Position numbers and translations under genes: made by a program. Under the pieces are notes generated by a model. It was not told where the DNA came from. It saw only the letters and a list, made by a program, of their open reading frames with translations, and did not search any database. Positions 17,488-25,822 of a stretch of 64,000 nucleotides of DNA are shown here, one piece after another. Location: NCBI GenBank assembly GCA_964405735.1, contig CAYOPD010000008.1, forward strand, positions 6,261 through 70,260. Direction: 5' to 3'. Source of the stretch: JADJLQ01 sp964405735 (lineage in GTDB: Bacteria; Bacteroidota; Bacteroidia; Chitinophagales; Saprospiraceae). Numbering within the stretch: position 1 is the first letter of the stretch; each line of letters begins with the position of its first letter.

Positions 17488-18440
17488 CAGGGCCGGACTT
17501 TAGAGGATTGTATAAACTGCCTGATAAAATCTTCAAACTGATGATCCACCTTAAAACCGAGTCTTAAAGCCGGAGCATTATCTATACGGCCTGGCCAGCT
17601 GCTGACAATATTATTAATAGCGGGATCGGGTTTGAATTGAATTTTATCCAGGGCTTTTATACCGGCAACTTTGCCAAGGGCCCCGAGCATATCCTTTACT
17701 GTGACGCGTATGCCCGGCAGGTTTACGCTGCGCCAGGTCCCAAAGGAGGAAGCATCGAGCAAAGCTCCATGGATAATGTTTTGAATGACGATATCCGGGC
17801 TGGACAACCATAAAGCAAGTTCAGGGGATACCGGGCAAAGGGCTTCTTCATCATTCAGAGGCTCGCGGATGATGCTGCTTACAAAGGAGGAAGCGGCCTG
17901 GTTGGGCCGTCCGGGACGCACACAGACCGTTGGCAGGCGCAATACCCTTCCGTCGACAAATTTTTTGCGGGAATAATCGTTGACAAGCAATTCACCCATG
18001 GCTTTTTGAGTACCGTAAGAAGACAATGGCGTCAGGGCCGTGGTATCATCGACAGTTTCAGGAAGCAAGCCTCCATAAACAGCGAGGGAACTTGCAAAAA
18101 CAAATCTAATACCAGTGTTTTGATGCCGGCAGGTTTCAAGGAGTTGGCGGGTGAGGTCCAGGTTGACTTTCCATCCCAGGTCAAAATCCCTTTCGGCCTG
18201 GCTGCTCACCACAGCTGCAAGGTGGAAGAGAATGCCGGTTGCCGGGCTTATCATGGATTTTATAGTGCCTTCTTCGGTAAGGTCCATTTGGCGGCAAATG
18301 ATGCGCTGGTCGTTTGTTGGATTAGCTGGCATCACCTGATCTACCAGCAGAAGCCCGCTAAACTTATAATTTCCATCCACGAGTGCAGAAGCGAGCCGCT
18401 GGCCGAGGAAACCGGCTCCTCCGGTAATGATGATTTGCAT
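17487..18440 (-). CDS. denD: NAD-dependent epimerase/dehydratase-family protein, D-erythronate dehydrogenase-like
   Basis: 317 aa extended short-chain dehydrogenase: Rossmann motif GGAGFLGQRLA at the N-terminus, active-site serine pair FASSLAVYGG, and YGTQKAMGE giving YxxxK. The overall pattern (e.g. RLPTVCVRPGRPNQAASSFVSSIIREPL) matches the DenD group, which oxidises D-erythronate to 2-oxo-tetronate. The gene symbol is based on family pattern plus context: it is coupled to a GntP permease and lies back-to-back (93 bp) with a DUF1537 kinase, as in known four-carbon acid sugar gene sets. The rest of that pathway (isomerase OtnI, decarboxylase OtnC) is not seen nearby. Confidence 0.88.
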   Translation of the reverse strand: MQIIITGGAGFLGQRLASALVDGNYKFSGLLLVDQVMPANPTNDQRIICRQMDLTEEGTIKSMISPATGILFHLAAVVSSQAERDFDLGWKVNLDLTRQLLETCRHQNTGIRFVFASSLAVYGGLLPETVDDTTALTPLSSYGTQKAMGELLVNDYSRKKFVDGRVLRLPTVCVRPGRPNQAASSFVSSIIREPLNDEEALCPVSPELALWLSSPDIVIQNIIHGALLDASSFGTWRSVNLPGIRVTVKDMLGALGKVAGIKALDKIQFKPDPAINNIVSSWPGRIDNAPALRLGFKVDHQFEDFIRQFIQSSKVRP

Positions 18441-18518
18441 GGGTTTGAAGATAAGGCGTAGCGGCCAAATTAATTTGACCAGGCAGAGTAACTGAATCCC
18501 CGGGAAAATTTAATTCTT

Positions 18519-18526
18519 TATGTTTG
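18519..18526 (+). promoter_or_regulatory. Possible Bacteroidota -7 box (TATGTTTG)
   Basis: TATGTTTG matches the TAnnTTTG -7 consensus and sits only 7 bases before the kinase ATG at 18534. No TTG is found at the expected -33 spacing. If used, the mRNA would be nearly leaderless. Weak evidence. Confidence 0.25.
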
Positions 18527-18533
18527 ACCAGTC

Positions 18534-19934
18534 ATGTATCCGGATCTGAAGCAAAAACTGAAAACCTTGCCCCTGGAATACCCCTCTCCCCTCCTCGATA
18601 TCATCCGTTCAGAATTTATAAAAAGCGCTAAAACCATCCTTGTACTCGATGATGACCCGACCGGTACACAAACCAGCTGTGATGCTACGGTCATCACCTC
18701 ATGGCGGCCGGAAGAAATAAAAGCGGAATTGGATAAAAAACCTTCCGTCCTGTTTATCCTGACCAATTCGAGAAGCCTGACGGAACAGGAAGCACTACTT
18801 CTTAGCCGGGAGATTGGCCAAAACCTCAATATCGCCGTCAAAGAAAGCGGAAGGGAAATTGTGGTGATCAGCCGGAGCGATTCCACCCTGAGAGGGCATT
18901 TCCCGGCAGAAGTGGATGCCCTTGCTGAAACAATGGGATGGGGACCTGCCATCCGTGTATTGGTGCCCGCATTTATCGAAGGAGGCCGGTATACCATTGA
19001 GGATGTGCATTACCTTGCGGAAAACCGGCAATTGATCCCGGTTTCAGATACTTCTTTTGCCCGGGATAAGGTCTTCGGTTATAAAAACGCGAACCTCAAA
19101 AATTGGGTGGAAGAAAAAACGAAAGGAAGAATTAAGACATCTGAGGTTATCTCGGTCTCCCTGGAAGATATCCGGATTGGGGGACCGGAGAAAGTGGCCG
19201 GAATATTCATGGCCCGCAAAGAAGGAGAAGTGATCATCATCAATGCTGCCGGTTACCGTGACCTTGAAGTTGTGGCCCTGGCTTCCATCCTGGCGGAACA
19301 AAAAGGCAAAACGATTTTATTCCGGAGCTCTGCCACTTTTGTGCCTATCCGCGCCGGGATGGAATCCGGTGTACCCTTTAAACCATCCGATCAGCATGAG
19401 CTTAATGGCAGGGGTTCGCTGATCGTGGCAGGGTCTTATGTGCCCAAAACGACCCAACAACTCAATGGGTTGCTGTCACAGAAAACACATAAAAGCATTG
19501 AGGTCAATGTCGTGGCGGTTTTAAACGCCCTTGAAAAGACAGAATCCATCATCAATCAAATCAATCAATGGCTGGCTGCAGAAGAAAGGGTTTTGGTTTT
19601 TACCAGCCGCGCCCTGCAGGAAGGCCATGATGATGAAAGCAACCTGAAAATCAATGCCCGCGTATCGGATTTCCTGGTATCCATTATTAAAGGGATTACC
19701 GTCAGGCCCCGTTATATCCTGGCCAAAGGCGGCATTACCGCCAGTGACCTCGCTTCTAAAGGGCTGGGGGTGAAAAGCGCAAAGATCCTTGGGCCGGTGA
19801 TCCCGGGTGTCCCGGTCTGGCAATTGGGGGCTGAGAGCAGATTTCCGGGGATGTATTATATCGTGTTTCCGGGGAATGTAGGGGATGAAAATAGTCTGGG
19901 TATGGTTTGTCAAATCATGGATGGCAGAAAATAG
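18534..19934 (+). CDS. otnK: DUF1537 four-carbon acid sugar kinase
   Basis: 466 aa. The N-terminal sugar-acid-binding domain shows DDDPTGTQTS (canonical DDxTG substrate motif) and SRSDSTLRGHFPAE. The C-terminal nucleotide-binding domain shows LAKGGITASDLASKGLG and the closing FPGNVGDENSL. This family phosphorylates 3-oxo-tetronate (OtnK) or D-threonate (DtnK) at O4. Which one cannot be settled from sequence by eye; a neighbouring DenD-like dehydrogenase favours the 3-oxo-tetronate type. It is transcribed divergently from denD-gntP, and converges on a GNAT gene with a 19-bp junction. Confidence 0.92.
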   Translation: MYPDLKQKLKTLPLEYPSPLLDIIRSEFIKSAKTILVLDDDPTGTQTSCDATVITSWRPEEIKAELDKKPSVLFILTNSRSLTEQEALLLSREIGQNLNIAVKESGREIVVISRSDSTLRGHFPAEVDALAETMGWGPAIRVLVPAFIEGGRYTIEDVHYLAENRQLIPVSDTSFARDKVFGYKNANLKNWVEEKTKGRIKTSEVISVSLEDIRIGGPEKVAGIFMARKEGEVIIINAAGYRDLEVVALASILAEQKGKTILFRSSATFVPIRAGMESGVPFKPSDQHELNGRGSLIVAGSYVPKTTQQLNGLLSQKTHKSIEVNVVAVLNALEKTESIINQINQWLAAEERVLVFTSRALQEGHDDESNLKINARVSDFLVSIIKGITVRPRYILAKGGITASDLASKGLGVKSAKILGPVIPGVPVWQLGAESRFPGMYYIVFPGNVGDENSLGMVCQIMDGRK

Positions 19935-19953
19935 GCCCAATTTAGTCTGCCAA

Positions 19954-20562
19954 TCACCGACCACCTCCCACCAATTTAAACCGCAAATGACTTTTTACCA
20001 CCGGCCATTCGCTGTTGAGAATACTATAAACAACGGTATCCCGGAGGGTACCGTCCGTCTGAATGCGGTGGTTGCGTAAAATCCCGTCCTGCTGGGCCCC
20101 CAAACGCTGGATGGCCCGGCGCGACGCTTCATTGAACCGGTGGGTCCGGAACTCGACGGCAATACATTCCAGGGATTCAAAGGCATATTGCAGAAGGAGG
20201 TATTTGCATTCGGTATTGACCGCGGTGCGCTGGGCATGGGTGGCGTACCAGGTGGATCCGATCTCAAGACGGCGCACCTGTGTTTCGATATTCATGTAGC
20301 GCGTAGTGCCTACTATTTTTTTATCGGCATGCCGCAGGACGGCAAAAGGAAGGCTTTTACCAAGGGCCTGTTCGTTTAAGGCGGTTTCAATATAGGATTT
20401 TACAGCATCGGGTGAAGGCACGGAGCTGTACCACAGCCTCCACAATTCACCGTCCAGCGTAGCTTCAATCAAGTCGTTTTCGTGTGCTTCACCCAGGGGG
20501 ATCAGGCTGACCTGTTCGCCGGTGAGCGTTACCGGAGAAGGGGGATAAGATGCGGAAGACAA
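19954..20562 (-). CDS. GNAT N-acetyltransferase, RimJ/RimL-like
   Basis: 202 aa. Pattern of the RimJ/RimL-type GNAT group: VSLIPLGEAHENDLIEA at the start, then GTTRYMNIE, RRLEIGSTWYATHAQRTAVNTECKY across the acetyl-CoA region, and the late FRTHRFNEASRRAIQRLGA motif typical of this group. Substrate unknown (ribosomal protein N-terminus or a small amine). Probably monocistronic; the SemiSWEET gene ends 44 bp upstream in the same direction, separated by an AT-rich GGAATTAAA-like stretch. Confidence 0.92.
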   Translation of the reverse strand: MSSASYPPSPVTLTGEQVSLIPLGEAHENDLIEATLDGELWRLWYSSVPSPDAVKSYIETALNEQALGKSLPFAVLRHADKKIVGTTRYMNIETQVRRLEIGSTWYATHAQRTAVNTECKYLLLQYAFESLECIAVEFRTHRFNEASRRAIQRLGAQQDGILRNHRIQTDGTLRDTVVYSILNSEWPVVKSHLRFKLVGGGR

Positions 20563-20606
20563 AAGAAGGAATTAAAAGGAATTAAGAAATTAAATAATTA
20601 AGATAA

Positions 20607-20870
20607 TTAAAGCCTGGGCTTAAAGGTGATTTTAAAATACAGCAGGACCAGGGCCAGGGCGAGGATGATGGCGTTGGCAATGATGATGGCCAGGTCTTTT
20701 TTGACAATGCCATAAAACAACCAGGTCGATACATTTCCCAGCAAGATCAAAAGCATCCAATAAGACAGGTCTCCGGTCGACCGCGTTTGCCAGGCTTTAT
20801 AGACCTGGGGAACAAAGGTCACGGAGGAGAGAAAGGCGCCGAAAAGGCCAACGTAGTCGATCCACTGCAT
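20607..20870 (-). CDS. SemiSWEET sugar transporter (PQ-loop half-transporter)
   Basis: 87 aa, three transmembrane helices. The PQ-loop proline-glutamine is in TFVPQVYKAWQTRSTGDLSYWML, and a conserved Asn/Trp segment LGNVSTWLFYG follows. Bacterial SemiSWEETs dimerise to make a sugar facilitator. The start codon lies directly against a 9-bp tandem repeat tract that forms its 5' leader (see repeat entry). Confidence 0.93.
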   Translation of the reverse strand: MQWIDYVGLFGAFLSSVTFVPQVYKAWQTRSTGDLSYWMLLILLGNVSTWLFYGIVKKDLAIIIANAIILALALVLLYFKITFKPRL

Positions 20871-21104
20871 GATAGGATTTGTAGGATTGTTAGGATTGTT
20901 AGGATTGTTAGGATTGTTAGGATTNNNNNNNNNNNNNNNNNNNNNNNNNNNNNNNNNNNNNNNNNNNNNNNNNNNNNNNNNNNNNNNNNNNNNNNNNNNN
21001 NNNNNNNNNNNNNNNNNNNNNNNNTGATAGGATTTGTAGGATTGTTAGGATTGTTAGGATTGTTAGGATTGTTAGGATTGTTAGGATTGTTAGGATTATG
21101 TGGG
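20870..21104. repeat. 9-bp tandem repeat (TTAGGATTG)n interrupted by a scaffold gap
   Basis: Left of the gap (20870-20924) there are about four TTAGGATTG units after GATAGGATTTGTAGGATTG. Right of the gap the same lead-in recurs and is followed by about seven units (to ~21104). Unit length is a multiple of three. The tract is the leader of the SemiSWEET gene on the minus strand. Confidence 0.9.
20925..21024. other. Scaffold gap of exactly 100 N, probably artefactual
   Basis: The 55 bases before the gap (20870-20924) are identical to the 55 bases after it (21025-21079). An exact overlap of that length at contig ends, together with a round 100-N spacer, suggests two contigs that overlap and were not merged. 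Confidence 0.85.
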
Positions 21105-21243
21105 GGCAAAGATAGAGCGGATTTTAATAGCAACTTGGACTAGGGGATTTTGATGGTTGGGCCAAAAAATTCATTTTCAGGTACCAGGTATCTGCGTGCA
21201 GGAAAGTATTTAGATTTATACGGTTTAATTTAAAAATACTTTC
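21105..21243. other. Upstream region of the epimerase operon, no gene
   Basis: About 140 bp between the repeat tract and the TTG start at 21244. It is presumably the promoter region of the 21.2-26.7 kb operon; no clear TAnnTTTG box was found. Confidence 0.4.
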
Positions 21244-22260
21244 TTGGAAAAGATCGAAGCGCTTTACCATAAACTCTTGAGGCCTTCACCTGAACTGATA
21301 GCAGACATCACTGCCCTTGAGGGGGACATACTGATTCTCGGCGCCGGAGGCAAGATGGGTCCTGCCCTCGCCCGGAAAGCCAGGCAGGCTATTGATGCGG
21401 CAGGAATAAATAAAAAAGTGATCGGCGTTGCACGCTTTTCTGAACCCGGTCTGGAAGAGGAATTAAACCGGGTGGGGATTGAAACCATCCGGGCGGATTT
21501 GTTACGGGACGACCAACTTCAGGCGTTGCCTGCGGTTAAAAACGTGCTGTATCTGGCAGGGACTAAATTTGGAACCCAGGGCAACGAATCCTTTACCTGG
21601 GCCATGAACGCCTATTTACCGGGGAGGGTAGCTGAAAAGTTTAAAGATTCCAGGATGGTCGTTTTTTCAACCGGTAATGTATATCCTTTGGTCGCGGTGA
21701 ACAGCGGCGGAGCGCATGAAGGAATACATCCAGAACCCATGGGCGAATATGGACAGTCCTGCCTGGGAAGAGAAAGGCTGTTTCAATATTTTTCAAACCT
21801 GCACCAGACCCCGGTTTTGATCTACCGCCTCAATTATGCCAATGATGTCAGTTATGGGGTCTTGCTGGAAATCGGTAAGGCGGTCAAATCGAAAAAACCC
21901 ATAGACCTCAACATGGGCCATGTAAATGTGATCTGGCAGGGAGATGCCAATGAGATCGCCCTGCGCGCGCTTCACCATTGTGCCGTACCGGCCAAATTGC
22001 TCAATGTCACCGGCCCTGAAACCACCGCGGTGCGCTGGATCGCCAATGAATTTGGCAATCTGTTCGCAGAACCCCCAATATTTACCGGTGAAGAGCAGGC
22101 CACGGCCCTGTTGAGTAATGCCGCTGAATCTTTCCGCCTGTTTGGTTATCCCCGCGTGGCATTAAAACAAATGATCCGAATGCTGGCACGGTGGATTGAG
22201 GAGGGAGGGAAAACCATCAATAAGGAAACGCATTTTCAGGAACGTAAAGGAAAGTTTTAA
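21244..22260 (+). CDS. NAD-dependent epimerase/dehydratase-family protein
   Basis: 338 aa. The start is a TTG at 21244; the next ATG would cut into the Rossmann motif ILILGAGGKMGP, so TTG is needed. It is an extended SDR fold (VFSTGNVYPL, then EYGQSCLGRERLF). At the usual YxxxK position the lysine is replaced by cysteine (YGQSC), so catalysis must differ from a standard SDR or be lost. It is first in a run of five same-strand genes that also encode a DHDPS-like lyase, an alpha/beta hydrolase and an MFS transporter, which suggests catabolism of a sugar acid or related carbonyl compound. Confidence 0.88.
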   Translation: MEKIEALYHKLLRPSPELIADITALEGDILILGAGGKMGPALARKARQAIDAAGINKKVIGVARFSEPGLEEELNRVGIETIRADLLRDDQLQALPAVKNVLYLAGTKFGTQGNESFTWAMNAYLPGRVAEKFKDSRMVVFSTGNVYPLVAVNSGGAHEGIHPEPMGEYGQSCLGRERLFQYFSNLHQTPVLIYRLNYANDVSYGVLLEIGKAVKSKKPIDLNMGHVNVIWQGDANEIALRALHHCAVPAKLLNVTGPETTAVRWIANEFGNLFAEPPIFTGEEQATALLSNAAESFRLFGYPRVALKQMIRMLARWIEEGGKTINKETHFQERKGKF

Positions 22261-22289
22261 TTAATTAAGGGAATTAAAGAATTAAAGGA

Positions 22290-23303
22290 ATGAAGGAGGG
22301 GGTGTTACGCTTATTGCATGAAGGAACGGTCATACCGGCGCATCCGTTGGCCCTGGATAATAAACGCAAACTGGATGAAACCCGGCAAAGAGGACTTACG
22401 CGTTATTATATGGAAGCCGGAGCGGGAGGGATAGCCGTCGGGGTTCATACGACCCAGTTTGAAATCAGGAATTCAGGCATTGATTTGCTGGAACCGGTCT
22501 TGCAACTCGCGGCCGAAGAAGTCGATAAAGCAAAACTGAACCGGCCTTTTATCAAAGTGGCAGGCATATGCGGCCCCACTTCACAAGCCCTGAAAGAAGC
22601 GGAATTGGCAAAAGAACAGGGTTATCATTTTGGATTGCTGAGCCCCGGTGGCCTGGGGGCTTATTCAGAAAAAGAATTGCTTGAAAGAGCGAGGGCTGTT
22701 GCAGACCTTATACCTGTTTTCGGTTTTTATTTGCAGCCTGCCGTGGGCGGCCGCGTATTGTCTTATGATTTCTGGCTTGCTTTTTCAGAGATCCCTGATG
22801 TACACGCCATCAAGGTAGCCGCCTTCAACCGTTATCAGACCCTGGATGTGGTGCGCGCGGTATGTGCATCATCCAGGCGGGATCAAATCGCCCTGTATAC
22901 CGGCAATGACGACAATATAGTCGCTGATTTGCTGACTCCATATCAATTTAATATGCGGGGAAAGCAGGTAACCAAAAGATTTGTGGGGGGCTTATTGGGC
23001 CACTGGGCAGTATGGACCGGTAAAGCGGTGGATTTGCTGAATGATATAAAAATATGCATTGACCGAGGATATGCAGATGCGGAACAATTATTGGCGAAAG
23101 GTATTGAGATCACGGATATCAACGCAGTGGTTTTTGATGCAGGAAACAATTTTAAAGGATGTATTCCAGGCATTCATGAAGTGTTGAGGAGGCAGGGGCT
23201 GCTGGAAGGGATCGGCTGCCTCAATCCGGAGGAAACCCTTTCACCGGGACAGTTGGAAGAAATAGACCGGATATTCAGGATGTATCCGGCCTACCAGGAT
23301 TAA
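22290..23303 (+). CDS. Dihydrodipicolinate synthase/N-acetylneuraminate lyase-family protein
   Basis: 337 aa TIM barrel of the DHDPS/NAL superfamily, about 40 residues longer than typical DHDPS. The Schiff-base lysine is K175 in VHAIKVAAFN, and Y147 in GFYLQPAVGG fits the proton-relay tyrosine. Members form or cleave C-C bonds of 2-keto acids. True lysine-biosynthetic DHDPS is unlikely given the length and the catabolic setting; a keto-sugar-acid aldolase or dehydratase is more likely. It lies 29 bp after the epimerase gene, separated by a short GGAATTAAA-type AT-rich run. Confidence 0.9.
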   Translation: MKEGVLRLLHEGTVIPAHPLALDNKRKLDETRQRGLTRYYMEAGAGGIAVGVHTTQFEIRNSGIDLLEPVLQLAAEEVDKAKLNRPFIKVAGICGPTSQALKEAELAKEQGYHFGLLSPGGLGAYSEKELLERARAVADLIPVFGFYLQPAVGGRVLSYDFWLAFSEIPDVHAIKVAAFNRYQTLDVVRAVCASSRRDQIALYTGNDDNIVADLLTPYQFNMRGKQVTKRFVGGLLGHWAVWTGKAVDLLNDIKICIDRGYADAEQLLAKGIEITDINAVVFDAGNNFKGCIPGIHEVLRRQGLLEGIGCLNPEETLSPGQLEEIDRIFRMYPAYQD

Positions 23304-23334
23304 ATTAAATTTGATCAACTTCAATAGTTTCAAG

Positions 23335-24603
23335 ATGAAAAACAAACGCAGGGATTTCCTAAAATTTTCCGGATTGGCGGGATTAGGGCTGGGCATGACG
23401 GGTTGGAAAGATGTAGGACAATTCAGCGGTTCGAATCCAGGATTTCATAAATTGCAAAATGAATCCCTGAGCATCATCGGCCAGTATGGCCCCTGGGCTG
23501 CAAAAAGAAGGGAAGGAAAACGGCCTTCCTTTTCATTCCGAAATCCGGAATGGGCTGATCCTGAAACCTGGAGAAAGGTCGCGCGGCAAAGGCTGAAGGA
23601 AAGAATGGCCATACCGGATCTGGGTGGCACCCCGCCGGTCACCGTGCATAAACAATATGTATATGATGGCTTGCATATAGAAGAACTGAGCTGGCAATTG
23701 CCCTATGGCAGGCCTACCGAGGCCATTTTGTTGAAACCGGCGAATGCAAAAGGACCCCTGCCCGGCATCCTTGCCTTTCACGATCATGGGGGCAACAAAT
23801 ATTTTGGCACACGTAAAATCACAAAGACCTCGGAACAGCAGCACCCCCTGATGGTTTCTCATCAGAAGGATTATTACAGCGGATTTGCCTGGGCCAATGA
23901 AATCGCCAAAAAAGGTTATGCGGTTTTGGTACCCGATGCCTTTGTATTTGGCAGCCGCCGGGTGATGATGCAGGACGTGCCGCTTTCCCTTCGCCGCGGA
24001 TTGACGGATCATGACCCCGAAAACCCCCAACAGATCAAGGCTTACAATGAATGGGCCGGTCAGCATGAACACATCCTGGCCAAGTCCCTGTTCAGTGCCG
24101 GGACCACCTGGCCCGGGGTGTTTTTTGCGGAAGACCAGAAAGCTCTGGATGTCTTATGTGCGCGCAGTGACGTGGATGCAAACCGGATTGGATGCGGGGG
24201 ACTTTCGGGAGGAGGCTTGCGGACCGTATTTATGGCCGGCCTGGACGAACGTATCCGGTGTGCGGTCTGCGTAGGATTTATGTCTACCTGGAAAGACTTC
24301 ATTCTCAATAAATCCTATACGCATACCTGGATGACCTATGTGCCCCTGCTGCCCAATGAACTCGAGTTTCCCGAAATACTTGGCCTGAGGGCCCCCTTGC
24401 CGACCCTGGTACTGAATGATGTGGATGATGCCCTATATACTATGGATGAGATGAAGCAGGCTGAGCAGATCCTGACAGAGGTATATGCCAAGGCCAGGGC
24501 AGCCAAACAATTTAAATGTTCCTATTACCCGGGGCCGCATAAATTCGACGCGGAGATGCAAAAAGAAGCATTTGCCTGGTTTGAAGAGCACCTTAAGGTC
24601 TGA
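23335..24603 (+). CDS. Tat-exported alpha/beta hydrolase
   Basis: 422 aa from the ATG at 23335; this start gives a twin-arginine signal KNKRRDFLKFSGLAGLG. The alpha/beta-hydrolase fold shows an oxyanion-side LAFHDHGG segment, nucleophile Ser in GCGGLSGGGLRT, acid Asp in LVLNDVDDALYT, and His in YYPGPHKFDAE. Related to the dienelactone hydrolase/acetyl-xylan-esterase-like group. Since it is exported, it probably releases an acyl group or opens a lactone in the periplasm before uptake by the MFS permease encoded 22 bp downstream; the substrate is not known. Confidence 0.9.
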   Translation: MKNKRRDFLKFSGLAGLGLGMTGWKDVGQFSGSNPGFHKLQNESLSIIGQYGPWAAKRREGKRPSFSFRNPEWADPETWRKVARQRLKERMAIPDLGGTPPVTVHKQYVYDGLHIEELSWQLPYGRPTEAILLKPANAKGPLPGILAFHDHGGNKYFGTRKITKTSEQQHPLMVSHQKDYYSGFAWANEIAKKGYAVLVPDAFVFGSRRVMMQDVPLSLRRGLTDHDPENPQQIKAYNEWAGQHEHILAKSLFSAGTTWPGVFFAEDQKALDVLCARSDVDANRIGCGGLSGGGLRTVFMAGLDERIRCAVCVGFMSTWKDFILNKSYTHTWMTYVPLLPNELEFPEILGLRAPLPTLVLNDVDDALYTMDEMKQAEQILTEVYAKARAAKQFKCSYYPGPHKFDAEMQKEAFAWFEEHLKV

Positions 24604-24625
24604 ACAGAGGCGGAAACCGAGAGTA

Positions 24626-25822
24626 ATGAAAGAAGATAAAGTAAGTCCCGGGCATCTTATGGTTGGCGCCACCGGCTTTTTAAGCCTGTTTTCCCTGGTG
24701 GGCATTATGTTTTACGGCCTGCCTTTTTTTTATGATTTCTGGGTGCAGGAATTCGGATGGACCCGGGCGACGGTCACTTCAGGAAATGCTTTTGCAAAGG
24801 TTTTTGTCGGCTTGTTGGGATTTTTCGCAGGTTGGTTTATTGACCGTTATGGCCCACGCCGGCTGATGCTGGCAGGGATCCTGATGGGCGGCATTGCAGT
24901 GATCGGCCTGAGCCAGATGACCCAGCTTTGGCATTTTTATATTTTCTATTTATTCAATGCCCTGGGATATATGTGTGGCGGCCCCCTGCCCAACCAGGTT
25001 TTGATCTCGCGCTGGTTTAGCAAATCAAGGGGAAAAGCTATGGGTATTGCTTACCTCGGTATTGGCATTGGCGGCATGTTGGTCCCGCAGGCAGCACGTT
25101 GGCTCAATGCCCATTTTGGCTGGCACCTGGCATTAATGATCCTGGGCATGGCGATGATTGCCATTGCCTTTCCCATGGCCTGGTTTGTCAAAGAAAATCC
25201 TGAGGTCAACCCGCAGGAAAAACCACCGGAAGAAAACAAAATCCCCCTTACTGGTATCCTGAAATCCTGGCCTTTTTACCTGCTGGTGATCGGCAGTATG
25301 TGTTCTATCGGAGCGGTGAGCGGCACCAGTCAGAACCTCAAACTCTTTTTCAGCCTGGACCTGAAATATTCCCAGGGGGAAGCCGCCAATGTCATTTCAC
25401 TGATGCTGGCATCGAGCATTTTTGGCCGTTTGTTTATGGGCTGGCTGGCCGACCGCATCCCCAAGAAATACGTCATGGTGTTGATTTATTGTTTGGTGGC
25501 CGGGTCTATTCCCTTGTTGTATTATGTATCCACTCCCGGTGTAGTTTACCTGTTTGCCATCCTGTTTGGGATCGGTCTTGGGGGGGATTATATGATCATT
25601 CCGCTCATGGCCGCCGAATTGTTTGGAGTAAGGGTCATGGGCCGGGTCATGGGCATCATTCTGACCATGGATGGTTTGGGTGAGGCTTTTGCGCCTATGC
25701 TGGTGGGCTGGCTGAGAGATCGGAGCGGAAGTTATGCCAATGGATTTGCTGCCCTCATCGTGCTGGCGGCTATTGGAACAGTGGCTATTGTCTTCCTCCC
25801 CAGAAAAACACTGAGAGCATGA
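24626..25822 (+). CDS. MFS transporter, oxalate/formate antiporter/monocarboxylate-like
   Basis: 398 aa from the ATG at 24626, 22 bp after the hydrolase stop; a longer frame starting at 24485 lies inside the hydrolase and is rejected. Twelve helices are visible with MFS signatures: GWFIDRYGPRRLMLAG after helix 2 and GWLADRIPKKYVM after helix 8. Its opening (YGLPFFYDFWVQEFGWTRA) is typical of OFA/MCT-type carboxylate carriers. Likely imports the organic acid handled by the neighbouring lyase and epimerase. Its stop overlaps the next start (ATGA). Confidence 0.92.
   Translation: MKEDKVSPGHLMVGATGFLSLFSLVGIMFYGLPFFYDFWVQEFGWTRATVTSGNAFAKVFVGLLGFFAGWFIDRYGPRRLMLAGILMGGIAVIGLSQMTQLWHFYIFYLFNALGYMCGGPLPNQVLISRWFSKSRGKAMGIAYLGIGIGGMLVPQAARWLNAHFGWHLALMILGMAMIAIAFPMAWFVKENPEVNPQEKPPEENKIPLTGILKSWPFYLLVIGSMCSIGAVSGTSQNLKLFFSLDLKYSQGEAANVISLMLASSIFGRLFMGWLADRIPKKYVMVLIYCLVAGSIPLLYYVSTPGVVYLFAILFGIGLGGDYMIIPLMAAELFGVRVMGRVMGIILTMDGLGEAFAPMLVGWLRDRSGSYANGFAALIVLAAIGTVAIVFLPRKTLRA

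Noticed and set aside
20870..21104. CRISPR-like array
   Set aside because: Unit is 9 bp without spacers; it is a simple tandem microsatellite.
20787..21143. Reading frames crossing the first N gap on both strands (e.g. repeated NPN or LGLLGL peptides)
   Set aside because: They are created by the 9-bp repeat and run through undefined bases; no start or family supports them.
22290..23303. Lysine-biosynthesis DapA
   Set aside because: Length and operon context (epimerase, exported hydrolase, carboxylate carrier) fit a catabolic DHDPS/NAL-family member better.
24485..24625. Longer start for the MFS transporter inside the upstream hydrolase gene
   Set aside because: The extension is basic, not membrane-like, and overlaps the hydrolase coding region; the ATG at 24626 gives a normal MFS N-terminus.
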